Shown in pieces: positions 16,378 through 26,400 of a stretch of DNA of 64,000 bases. This DNA comes from Streptomyces violaceusniger Tu 4113 (GTDB taxonomy: Bacteria > Actinomycetota > Actinomycetes > Streptomycetales > Streptomycetaceae). The notes under the pieces were generated by a model. The model ran no database searches, was not told where the DNA came from, and was given only the letters and a program-made list of their open reading frames with translations. The DNA lies in contig NC_015957.1 of the NCBI RefSeq assembly GCF_000147815.2, positions 6,014,001 to 6,078,000 on the forward strand, read 5' to 3'. Position 1 is the stretch's first letter; each line of letters opens with the position of its first letter. Both the position numbers and the translations under genes were made by a program.

Positions 16378-17070
16378 ATGAACGCCCTGATCCCCCGCCC
16401 ACGCCTCGAGGTGGCCCCCGGCGCCGTCCATGTGCCGGGCTGGCTCACCCTCGAACAGCAGCGGGAGCTGGTCATCGCCTGCCGGGGCTGGGCCACCGGC
16501 CCGGTCCCGATCCGGCACACGAAGCTGCCGCGCGGGGGCGTCATGTCGGTGCGGACGGTGTGCATCGGCTGGCACTGGCAGCCCTATGCGTACACCCGCA
16601 CCGCCGACGATGTGAACGGCGCCCGGGTCGCCGAATTCCCGCACTGGATGGTCGAGTTGGGCCGTCGTGCCCTGGCCGACGCCTACGACGACGAGACGGC
16701 CGGTGAGGGGTACGCCCCCGACACCGCGCTCATCAACTTCTACGACGCCCAGGCGAAACTCGGCATGCACCAGGACAAGGACGAGAGGTCATCCGCCCCG
16801 GTGGTCTCGCTCACCATCGGCGACGGCTGCGTCTTCCGCTTCGGCAACACCGAGACCCGTACCAAGCCGTACACCGATCTCGAACTCGGCTCCGGGGATC
16901 TGTTCGTCTTCGGAGGCCCCTCCCGCTACGCCTACCATGCCGTGCCCAAGATCCTGCCCGGAACCGGCGACCCGGCCACCGGACTGAAGTCCGGACGGCT
17001 GAACATCACCATGCGGGTCACCGGCCTGGCCGATCCGACGTCGTCCAGCGATCAGCCCGCGGGCCGCTGA
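16378..17070 (+). CDS. alkB: AlkB-like alpha-ketoglutarate-dependent DNA dealkylase
   Basis: A 230-residue AlkB homologue that oxidatively removes alkyl groups from N1-adenine and N3-cytosine. Iron ligands are His131 and Asp133 in GMHQDKDE and His187 in YHAVPKI; the terminal RLNITMRVTG holds the 2-oxoglutarate-binding Arg. The substrate lid region has MSVRTVCIGWHWQPY. The ATG at 16378 begins a frame that covers the complete domain. It forms a same-strand set with ogt and a 2-oxoglutarate oxygenase. Its last 19 bp (17052-17070) overlap the 3' end of the P450 on the other strand, so this is the physical border between the PKS cluster and flanking DNA. Confidence 0.93.
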   Translation: MNALIPRPRLEVAPGAVHVPGWLTLEQQRELVIACRGWATGPVPIRHTKLPRGGVMSVRTVCIGWHWQPYAYTRTADDVNGARVAEFPHWMVELGRRALADAYDDETAGEGYAPDTALINFYDAQAKLGMHQDKDERSSAPVVSLTIGDGCVFRFGNTETRTKPYTDLELGSGDLFVFGGPSRYAYHAVPKILPGTGDPATGLKSGRLNITMRVTGLADPTSSSDQPAGR

Positions 17071-18248
17071 GCCTCGAACTCGACGGGGAGCGCGGTCAGC
17101 GAGCGGATGAACGGGTTCTTGCTGTGGCTGATCTCGGAGGCGGGAACGCTCAGCCGCAGGCCGGGGAACCGCCGGACGAGGCTCTCCAGGGCGATCTGCC
17201 CCTCCGCCCTGGCCAGTGGCGCACCGATGCAGTAGTGGATGCCGTGGCCGAACTGGAGATGCATGCCGGAGTCCCTCGTCAGGTCCAGCCGCTCGCCGTC
17301 GGTGAAGTGTGCCGGGTCGGAGTGTGCCGCGTCCATGTCCAGAAGCACCTGGTCGCCGGCGCGGATCTGTACGGGGCCGATCTCCACGTCCTCGTTGGCG
17401 AAGCGCACGACGAGGATGCCCGGCCCGGCGTGCCGGAGCAGTTCCTCCAGGCCGCGCCCGGCCAGTTCGGGGTCCTTGCGCAGCAGCTCAAGCTGATCCG
17501 GCTGGGACAGCAGGGAGAGGACCGCGTTGCTGATGAAGCTGCCGGTCAGCTCGTATCCGGCGATCAGCATCATCCGGGCGGTGGCGACCACTTCGCGGTG
17601 GCTGAGCCGGTCGTCCTCGTGTGCGGACATCAGATCGCTGATCAGGTCGTCCTCCGGGGCCTTCCGCCTGGCCTCGGCGAGGTCCTCCATATACGTCCAC
17701 AGCTTGGTGGCGGCGTCCTGGGAGCGTGCGGCGGTGTCCGGGTCCAGTGGGGGCGTGAGCATCAGGTCGGCCCACTGGTGGAATTCGGTGCGGTCGGCGA
17801 TGGGCACGCCGAGGAGTTCACAGATCACCTGCATGGGCAGCGGGATGGCCAGCGCGGTGACGAGATCGGCCTGGCCGTCGACGGCGATCCGGTCCAGCAG
17901 GGTGTCGGTGATCTCCTGCACCCGTGGCCGCAGGCTCTCCACCCTGCGGGTGGTGAACGCCTTGGCCAGCAGCCTGCGCAGCCGGGTGTGCTGGGGCGGA
18001 TTGGTGCCGGGCAGCGTGTCCTCGAACAGCCCGCTTACCGGAGTGGTCTGGCCCTGGGAGGCGGCGTAGGCGGCGGCCGGGCTCATGCCGGGGTGTCCGA
18101 GACAGTCCCGGACCTCGTCGTATCGGGAGACGAGCCATGCCGTGGTGCCGTGCATCGTGATCTGCCGCGGCGGGCCGTGCTTGCGCAGTTCGTCCGCGAC
18201 GGTCTTCGGGTCGAGGATGCGAAGTTCTTCTTCGGAGGTGTCAGCCAT
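17052..18248 (-). CDS. Cytochrome P450, probable ansamycin tailoring enzyme
   Basis: A 398-residue soluble bacterial P450 (CYP105/107-like size). The haem signature FGHGIHYCIGAPLAR has thiolate Cys340; the K-helix ExxR is in GLEELLRHAGP. The I-helix oxygen-activation motif reads AGYELTGS, so the first residue of the usual TT/TS pair is Leu while the second Thr is kept. The gene follows the luciferase-like monooxygenase by 29 bp on the same strand and ends the cluster transcript. It probably hydroxylates or epoxidises the ansamycin skeleton after PKS release; the position cannot be told from sequence. Redox partners are not seen in the window. Its 3' end overlaps alkB tail to tail. Confidence 0.88.
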   Translation of the reverse strand: MADTSEEELRILDPKTVADELRKHGPPRQITMHGTTAWLVSRYDEVRDCLGHPGMSPAAAYAASQGQTTPVSGLFEDTLPGTNPPQHTRLRRLLAKAFTTRRVESLRPRVQEITDTLLDRIAVDGQADLVTALAIPLPMQVICELLGVPIADRTEFHQWADLMLTPPLDPDTAARSQDAATKLWTYMEDLAEARRKAPEDDLISDLMSAHEDDRLSHREVVATARMMLIAGYELTGSFISNAVLSLLSQPDQLELLRKDPELAGRGLEELLRHAGPGILVVRFANEDVEIGPVQIRAGDQVLLDMDAAHSDPAHFTDGERLDLTRDSGMHLQFGHGIHYCIGAPLARAEGQIALESLVRRFPGLRLSVPASEISHSKNPFIRSLTALPVEFEAQRPAG

Positions 18249-18277
18249 GGCGGTATCGCGTTCTCCTTCTGTGGGTG

Positions 18278-19504
18278 TCAGCTCTGGCTACGGGCGGGGA
18301 TGATGTAGTCGGGGTCGGCCGTCCGTGGCGGCTCGCGCCGGGCCATGGCGGCATCGATGGCGGGCCGGAGCCGGGCCGCCTTCAGCCGTTCGGCGGTCTC
18401 ATCGCGCTCCTTGAACTCGGGCATCACCTCGTTGGCGAAGAGCTCCAGCGACTCGCAGATGTGCTCGTGCCGGGTGCCACCGCCCTGGACGAGGAAGATC
18501 GCCTGGTCCAGTCCGGCCTCCTCGTGCAGCCGCAGGAAGTCGCGTATCTGGCGCGGAGTGCCCACCGCGCCCCGGGCCGGATTGCCCAGCGGCATGCCGG
18601 GCCTGCCGAAGGAGGAGCGGCCCATGCCGTGCTTGTCACGGTCGCGCTGGAACTCCTCCCACAGCCGGGTGCGGCCCGGTGCGGCGGTGCCGAAGCCCGC
18701 GTAGAAGCCGAGGCCGAAGTTGAAGAACTGGACGCCGTCGACGGCGCGTTCGACCGCGGTGGTCTCGTCCTGGTGGCAGAACATCGGAATGGTCGCGGCG
18801 ATCTGCGCGTTGACCGCGAACCCCGCGGGTACGCAGTCCGCCGACTCGATGCCCGAGTAGTAGGCGTCGACCCACGTCTTGGTCTCGGCCGGTCCGAAGA
18901 AGGAGAAGTTCAGCGCGCCGAGCCCCTTGGCGGCCGCGATGCGGATCGCGTCCCGGTTTCCGCAGGCCATCCACATCGGCGGATGTGGCTTCTGCCGGGA
19001 CTTGGGCAGCACATTGCGGACCGGAGCGGAAACGTACTTGCCCTCGCATCCGGCGAAGGGCTCCTCGACGAACATGCGGGCCACGGCGTCCACCGCCTCC
19101 GCCCACTGGTCCCGTTTGCCGGAGCGCTCCACACCGAACCCGCCCAGCTCGGTGGGGGTGGTGGACTCGCCCGTGCCGAAATCCACCCGCCCGTCGGAGA
19201 GCAGGTCCAGCGTGGCGATCCGCTCGGCGACCCGGGCCGTCGGGTTGAAGGCCGGGGGCATCAGAGCGACCGCGTGGCCGATGCGGATGCGGCTGGTGCG
19301 CTGGCTGACCGCGCCGAGAAACACCTCGGGCGCGGACATGTGCGAGTACTCCTCCAGGAAGTGGTGCTCAGGACACCACACCTGGTCGAAGCCCAGCCGG
19401 TCGGCCAGCTCGATCTCGTCCAACATGTCGTTGAACAGGCGGTGTTCGGAGTCCTGGGCCCAGGGTCGGGGCAGCTGCGCCCCGTACAGCAAACCGAATT
19501 TCAT
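18278..19504 (-). CDS. Luciferase-like flavin monooxygenase, probable Baeyer-Villiger enzyme
   Basis: A 408-residue member of the bacterial luciferase-like monooxygenase family. It begins MKFGLLYGAQLP, with the family patterns DQVWCPEHHF, APEVFLGAVSQRTSRIRIG, VAERIATLDLLSDGRVDFGTG and FFGPAETKTWV. Residues 290-345 contain the usual insertion and GTPRQIRDFLR. Such enzymes use reduced flavin (FMN or F420) with O2. The gene is 66 bp after the amide synthase and 29 bp before the P450 on the same strand, so it is part of the cluster. In hygrocin/divergolide-type ansamycins, to my recollection, a luciferase-like enzyme inserts oxygen next to an ansa-chain ketone. The ketone kept by module 7 is the natural candidate here. 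The family is certain; the reaction is inference. Confidence 0.85.
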   Translation of the reverse strand: MKFGLLYGAQLPRPWAQDSEHRLFNDMLDEIELADRLGFDQVWCPEHHFLEEYSHMSAPEVFLGAVSQRTSRIRIGHAVALMPPAFNPTARVAERIATLDLLSDGRVDFGTGESTTPTELGGFGVERSGKRDQWAEAVDAVARMFVEEPFAGCEGKYVSAPVRNVLPKSRQKPHPPMWMACGNRDAIRIAAAKGLGALNFSFFGPAETKTWVDAYYSGIESADCVPAGFAVNAQIAATIPMFCHQDETTAVERAVDGVQFFNFGLGFYAGFGTAAPGRTRLWEEFQRDRDKHGMGRSSFGRPGMPLGNPARGAVGTPRQIRDFLRLHEEAGLDQAIFLVQGGGTRHEHICESLELFANEVMPEFKERDETAERLKAARLRPAIDAAMARREPPRTADPDYIIPARSQS

Positions 19505-19570
19505 GGCGCATCACTCTCATCTGCTGGTCGTCGGCCGCGGGCCGGGACGGGGATGGCGGCACCGGCTCGG

Positions 19571-20326
19571 TCAGTCGCGACCGTCCCAGTACGTGTCGAG
19601 CACCTGGGCGCGCTGTTCCGGATCGACGAGGAGGGTGACCTTCTCATGGCCGTCCTCCACGATCGTGAACATGTTGTTGGTGAGAAAGACCTGCCCCTTG
19701 TCGATGACGCGTCGGCGCCTGCGCATCGACGCCAGGATGGCCGGGCCGTCGCCGTCACCGACCCCGGCCCAGGCGTCATACGTCCTGGGCTCGGTGGTGA
19801 AGCGGTAGGTGGTGCGCCAGTCGTGCTCCAGGGTCTTGGCCTGCAGTACGAGATAGCCGTCCCGCCGGATCAGCCGGAACGCGCAGCCGTACTGCCACTG
19901 CACCTCCTCGGACAGGCGCAGCGGCTCGATGAAGCAGAGACCGGCATGCCCCACGTCGGCCAGCCACTCCTGCCCGTCGATACGGACGAGCATCAGCATG
20001 TGCTCGGGGTCGGGGGCGAAGATGTCACCGGGCAGATACGTGCCACCGCTGATGACGTCCAGGTCATAGCCCAGCTCGCGGAGCAGCCGGGCGAACAGGG
20101 TGTTCAGCTCCAGGCACATGCCACCGGCGCCGGTCGGCACGATGGCCTCGAATGCCTTGTCGATATCGATGTCGGCCATGTTCTCCGCGCTGAGGCGGTG
20201 CGTGTGGTTGGTGTCGTAGGGGACCGCCATCAGATGGCTGCGGTGCAACTGCCGCAGGTTCGGCAGGGTGGGGGCGGGCGGCTGGGGAAACCCCAGACGC
20301 GCCAGGTATCTGTCCGTGCTGAACAT
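19571..20326 (-). CDS. rifF: Amide synthase, RifF-like (arylamine N-acetyltransferase family)
   Basis: A 251-residue protein of the arylamine N-acetyltransferase fold. The catalytic triad is Cys71 (GAGGMCLELN), His109 (DPEHMLML) and Asp124 (WLADVGHAG). In ansamycin pathways this enzyme releases the chain from the last ACP by macrolactam formation with the AHBA-derived amine, replacing a thioesterase. That fits exactly: PKS E ends without a thioesterase and this gene follows 97 bp later. The ATG at 20326 has AAGGGA 9 nt upstream. Triad and context together make the assignment strong; the aromatic amine substrate rests on the AHBA genes seen at the left edge. Confidence 0.93.
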   Translation of the reverse strand: MFSTDRYLARLGFPQPPAPTLPNLRQLHRSHLMAVPYDTNHTHRLSAENMADIDIDKAFEAIVPTGAGGMCLELNTLFARLLRELGYDLDVISGGTYLPGDIFAPDPEHMLMLVRIDGQEWLADVGHAGLCFIEPLRLSEEVQWQYGCAFRLIRRDGYLVLQAKTLEHDWRTTYRFTTEPRTYDAWAGVGDGDGPAILASMRRRRRVIDKGQVFLTNNMFTIVEDGHEKVTLLVDPEQRAQVLDTYWDGRD

Positions 20327-20340
20327 GTTGCGATCCCTTT

Positions 20341-20380
20341 CTTGCCGCTGCTTGCCGCTTTTTGCCGCTGCTTGCCGCTT
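20341..20380. repeat. Tandem 20-bp repeat between PKS E and amide synthase
   Basis: Two 20-bp units (20341-20360 and 20361-20380) differ only at the first base and are themselves built of the 10-mer CTTGCCGCTG/CTTGCCGCTT. They fill part of the 97-bp leader of the amide synthase. A role in translation or mRNA structure is possible; slippage variation is equally likely. Confidence 0.6.
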
Positions 20381-20423
20381 CGGTCAGTGCGGGCTCGGCT
20401 GAACCGGGCGGGGTGTGTCGGAC

Positions 20424-23400
20424 TCACTCCCGGGCGGGGGCGGGGGCGGATTCGAGGGCGGGGGCGGGGTCCCGGGCGACTCCGGGTGCGCGGGCAGCCT
20501 CGGGGGCGGGGGTGGCCTCGGGAGAAGCGTCCGCATCGGCTTTCTCCAGCTCATCCCGCAGTTGCCGGGCCAGCATCCGGAGAGTCGGGTGGTCGAAGAC
20601 AAAGCTGGGAGGCAGCCGCAGCGCGGTGCGCTTGGCCAGGCGGTCGCGGAGTTCCACCGCCATCAGGGAGTCCAGGCCGATCTCGGTGAACAGCACATCG
20701 GGGTCGAGCGTGGCGGCCGCCGAGTGGCCCAGGACCCGGGCGGCCTCCTGCTGGACCATGTCGAGGAGAATCCGCTCCTGCTCCTCGGGGGTGGCCCCGG
20801 CCAGCCTGCCGGTCACCAGTTCCTCGTCCGTAGTGGCCCGAGCGGCTCGCCGGGCCGGTGGCACCAGTTTGTGCAGCAGTGGCTGAACGGCCCCGTCGGC
20901 GGCCTGGGTCCGGAGCGCGCCGAGGTCCAGCTTGATGGGGAGGACCGTGGGTTCGGCCGTACGCAGCGCGGCGTCGAAGAGTTCCATGCCCTCGGCAGGG
21001 GACAAGGGAGCCACACCGCCGCGTGTCATCCGGCGCTGGTCGGCATCGCCGAGACGGCCGGTCATGCCCGTTCCCGCGGCCTGCTGCCACATGCCCCAGG
21101 CCAGGGACACGGCGGGAAGTCCCTCCGCCCGGCGCTGACGGGCGAGCGCGTCGAGGTAGGCGTTGGCGGCGGCGTAGTTGCCCTGCCCCGCGTTGCCCAG
21201 GGTACCGGCGGCGGAGGAGAACAGAACGAAGGCCGACAGGTCCAGGTGCCGGGTCAGCTCATGCAGATGGAGCGCCCCGTCCACCTTCGGCCGGAAGACC
21301 GCGTCCATACGCTCCGGCGTCAACGCCGTCAGCACACCGTCGTCCAGAACACCGGCCGTATGCACCACCGCCGACAACGGAGCATCCCCCGGAACCACAT
21401 CCAGCAGCCCGGCCACCGCGTCCCGATCCGCCACATCACACGCCACGATACGTACGCACGCACCCGCCTTCACCAGCTCCGCCTCCAACTCGGCGGCACC
21501 AGCGGCCCCAGGCCCACTCCGACTCGCCAACACCAAACTCCGCACCCCATGCACCGCCACCAGATGCCGCGCCACCACCCCACCCAACGCGCCCGTACCA
21601 CCTGTCACCAACACCGTCCCGCCAGAACCCACACCGACCGGCCCGGCCTCGGGCACCTCCACGACACGGGTGAGGTGCCGGGTGAAGCAGATGGCGTCGC
21701 GTAAGGCCAGTTGGCGCTGGTCACCGGCAAGCATCGCGGGCAGGAGCGCGGTGGGGATCGTCCCTTGTTCAATGTCGAGGAGGAGGATCCGCCCGGGGTT
21801 CTCCGCTTGTGCGGACCCCATCAGGCCCCATACCGCGGCCATCACCGGATCGACCGGCTCGGCCTCCCGGACGGCGACGGCACCACGCGTCACCACGACC
21901 AGCCGGCTCGACGCCAACGAGGGCTCGGCCAGCCACGCCTGTACGACCCGCAGCGCCCGCCCGGTCAGCTCCCGCACCTCGGCCGGATCGTCGCCGGTGC
22001 CACTGTCGACGCCACCGCCGAGGTCCAGCAACAGCACCTCGGGTAGCGAAGCCTTCGGCGTGGTGGCCAGGCGGTGTACGTCCTCGGCGTCCCCCACCGG
22101 TACGGGTTCCACGGTCGTGCCGTCCGGCCGAACCGGCAGTTCCTCCCAGGCGGCGCGGAACATCCGGTCCGCCGTCGCCGCCGTGCCGAACTGCTCGGGG
22201 CTGACCGGACGGGACACCACCGAGCCCACCGAAGCCACCGGGGCACCGGACTCATCGGCCAGATCGAGGGTCATGGTGTTCGGGCCGGACGGTGTCACAC
22301 GTACCCGCAGCGCTGAAGCCCCGGAGGCATGCAGCGCCACCTCTCGATAGGCGAACGGCAGCACAAGCTCCGCATCGGCTTCGTCACGGTCGTGGAAGGC
22401 GATGGTGTGCATGGCAGCGTCGAGGAGTGCCGGATGGAGTCCGAACCCCGCCGCCTGGACCCGATGCTCCTCCGGCAGCGCCACCTCCGCATACACCGCA
22501 CCCTCCAACCGCCACGCCGCCCGCACCCCCTGAAACACCGGCCCATACCGATACCCAGCCCGCTCCAAACCCTCGTACAAGCCCTCCACCTCCGCCCGAT
22601 CCACCGCCACCGCACCCGCCGGGGGCCACACCGACAACCCCACGTCAGGTGCGGAGATCCCCTCCGCAGAACGCATCGTCCCGGTGGCATGCCGCACCCA
22701 CGCAGCGCCTACAGCCGCGTCCTCCGCCCGCGAATACACCCGCACCCCGCGCCGACCATCCTCGTCGGCCTCCCCCACACTCACCCGCACCTGCACCGCT
22801 TCGTCCTCCGCCAAGACCAGCGGAGACTCCATCACCAACTCCTCCAGCCCACCGGACCCGATCTCATCTCCAGCCCGCACCACCAACTCCACAAACGCCG
22901 CCCCCGGCAACAGCACCGCGCCCGCAGCCACATGATCAGCCAGCCACGGATGCGACCCCAACGACAACCGCGACGTGAACAACACCTCACCCGAGCCCGG
23001 GACCTCCGTCACCGCGCCCAATAGCGGATGGCCGACGCCCGTCAACCCGGCAGACGCCACGTCACCGACGCCACGGCCGTCCCCGACCAACCAGTAATGC
23101 TCCCGCTGGAACGCATACGTCGGCAGATCCGAAACGTGGGAGGGCAGAGCCGTGGCACCGAACAGGGCGCCGAAGTCGACGCGTACGCCTGTCACGTGCA
23201 GTTGCGCCACGGCGGACAACAGCGCACGGACCTCGTCGCCCTCCCGCCGCAAGGACGGCACCACCACGGACTCTTCGGCCGACTCCTCCGAAAGACAGTC
23301 ACCGACCATCGCCGACAACACCGCATCCGGCGCCAACTCGAGGTAGGTGCCCACCCCGTACTCCGCAAACGCCCGCACACCATCCGCAAACCGCACGGCG

Positions 23401-26400
23401 GAGCGCACATGCTCCACCCAGTACTCCGGCGAACACACCATGGCCGCGTCCGCCAACCCCCCGGTCACGTTCGACACCAGGGGGATCACCGGCGCCGCGA
23501 ACGACACATCGGCAATCGCCTCCCGGAACTCCTCCAGCATCGGCTCCATCCGCACAGAATGAAACGCATGCGAAACCGCCAACCGCCTCGTCCGACACCC
23601 CCGCCCCGACAACTCCTCCGCCACCCGTAACACCGGCTCCTCATCACCCGAGAGCACCACCGCCGCAGGACCATTCACCGCAGCGATATCCACCCCAGAT
23701 ACCAGCAACGACCGCACCTCCTCCTCACCCGCGGCCACCGCCACCATCACCCCACCCTCCGGCAACGCCTCCATCAACCGACCCCGCGCCGCCACCAACA
23801 CCACCGCATCCTCCAACGACAACACACCCGCCACATGCGCCGCCGTCACCTCACCCACCGAATGCCCACCCACCACATCCACCACCACACCCCAGGACTC
23901 CACCAACCGGAACAACGCCGTCTCCACCGCGAACAACCCCGCCTGAGCAAACACCGTCCGCTCCAACAACCCCCCATCCCCGAACACCACCTCCCGCACC
24001 GAACCCACCACCCCACCCGCACCCAACTCCCGGTCCAACGCCTCACACACCACGTCAAAAGCCTCCCGGAACACCGGGAACACCTCATACAACCCACGAC
24101 CCATCCCCACCCGCTGACACCCCTGACCAGCGAACAACACCCCCAACCGACCACGCACCACCGAACCCGACACCACACCCCCCACCGACTCACCCCGCGA
24201 CACCGTTGCCAGCCCCGCCAACACCTCCTCCCGATCCCCCGCCACCACCACCGCACGATCCGACAACCCCGCCCGACCACAACCCAACGCGAAGCCGAGT
24301 TCACTCAAGTCCAGCTGCGGCTCAGCCGCGACGAAGGACCGTAGCCGTCGGGCCTGGGCGGCAAGCCCCGCGGCACCTCGGCCGGATACCACCAGTGGCA
24401 CAGGGACGCCCTTCGGCCAGGACATCACCGGATCGGTCGGCTCGGTCGCCGTCGGAGCCGCCTGTTCCAGGATGACGTGGGCGTTGGTGCCGCTGACCCC
24501 GAACGCCGACACCCCGGCCCGGCGCGGACGCCCCACCTCCGGCCACACCCGCTCCTCGGTCAACAGCTCCACCGCACCCGCCGACCAATCCACCTGCGGC
24601 GTCGGCTCATCCACATGCAATGTCCGAGGGGCGATGCCGTGCCGCAACGCCAACACCATCTTGATCACACCAGCCACACCCGCGGCCGCCTGAGCATGAC
24701 CGATATTCGACTTCAACGACCCCATCAGCAAAGGCCGATCACGATCCTGACCGTACGTGGCCAACACCGCCTGCGCCTCGATCGGATCACCCAGCGCCGT
24801 TCCCGTGCCATGCGCCTCGACCACATCCACCTCGACGGCCGACACACCCGCGCTGGCCAGCGCCTGACGGATGACACGCTGCTGCGAGGGGCCGTTCGGC
24901 GCCGTCAGACCGTTCGACGCACCATCCTGGTTCACCGCGCTGCCCCGCACCACCGCCAGCACCTGGTGACCATTCCGCTCCGCGTCCGACAGCCGCTCCA
25001 GCGCCAGCACACCCACACCCTCGGCCCACCCGGTGCCGTCGGCCGAAGCGGCGAAGGACTTGCACCGGCCATCGACCGACATACCGCGCTGCCGCGAGAA
25101 GGCGATGAAGATGCCGGGAGTGGGCATCACCGTGACGCCGCCGGCCAGCGCGATCGAACACTCGCCCGCTCGCAACGCCTGGGCCGCCAGATGCAACGCC
25201 ACCAGGGACGAGGAGCACGCCGTGTCCACCGCGACCGACGGACCCTCGAAGCCCAGCGCATAGGACACCCGCCCTGAGAGCACGCTCGCCGATGCACCGA
25301 GGCCCAGCATGCCCTCCAACTCGGCGGGCACCGGCTCTACGCCCGACCCGTAGTTGTGGTACGTCACACCGGAGAAGACACCGACGTCCTTACCCCGCAG
25401 GGTGGTCGGGTCGATCCCGGCCCGTTCCAGCGCTTCCCACGAGGTCTCCAGCATCAGGCGCTGTTGCGGGTCCACGGCCAGCGCCTCACGTGGCGAGATC
25501 CCGAAGAAGCCCGCATCGAACTCCCCGGCATCGTGCAGAAACCCGCCCTGGTGCGCATAGCTGGTGCCGGGGTGGTCGGGGTCCGGATGGAACAGATTCT
25601 CCAGATCCCAGCCACGGTTCACCGGGAAGTCGCTGACCCCGTCCCGCCCATGAAGCACCAGGTCCCATAGCTCTTCCGGAGTGGAGACTCCACCCGGCAG
25701 CCGACACGCCATGCCCACGATCGCCACCGGCTCAGTCGACACGGCCGCGGGCGCTGGTGGCGGAGCCGGTACCTCCTCCGGGGCCGTCGTGTCCCCGATG
25801 AGCTCGTCACGGAGAAAGGCGGCCAGAATCAGGGGCGTGGGGTAGTCAAAGAGCAGGGTGGTCGGCAGAGTCCGGTCGGTGAGTGCGTTCAGGCGGTTTC
25901 GCAACTGCACGGCGGTGGCCGAGTCGAACCCGATCTGGTTGAACACCATGTCCGGTTCAATGGCATCCAGCGAGGGGTGCCCCAAGACGCTTGCGGTCTC
26001 CTGACGGACGGTCTCCAGCAGGATGCGTTCCTGCTCCGGCGCGGACTCCCCAAGAAGGCGAGCGGTCAATGTGCCTATTTCGGTGGGCAGTTCGGCCAAG
26101 CCCGGGAGCTGATCGTCGATGGATCCCGTGTCGGCGGGAGCGGCGTTCTTAAGCCAGTAGTGCTGGTGTTGGAAGGCGTAGGTGGGCAGATCCAACGCGG
26201 CATGCGCCGGGATATCGCCGAGCAGCGTGGTCCAGTCGATGGGGACACCACGTACGTACGCCTCGCCCAGGGAGGTGAGCACGCGGCGCATGCCACCCTC
26301 GTCCCGGCGGAGGGTCCCGGTCACCACAACCGGTCCGGCGTCCGCCTGCTCTGCCAACGCCTCAATGCTCATCGTCAGCACCGGATGCGCACTCACCTCA

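Noticed and set aside
20424..20560. A thioesterase or further docking domain at the end of PKS E
   Set aside because: The tail is about 40 residues of Pro/Ala/Glu-rich sequence without GxSxG; release is assigned to the amide synthase next door.
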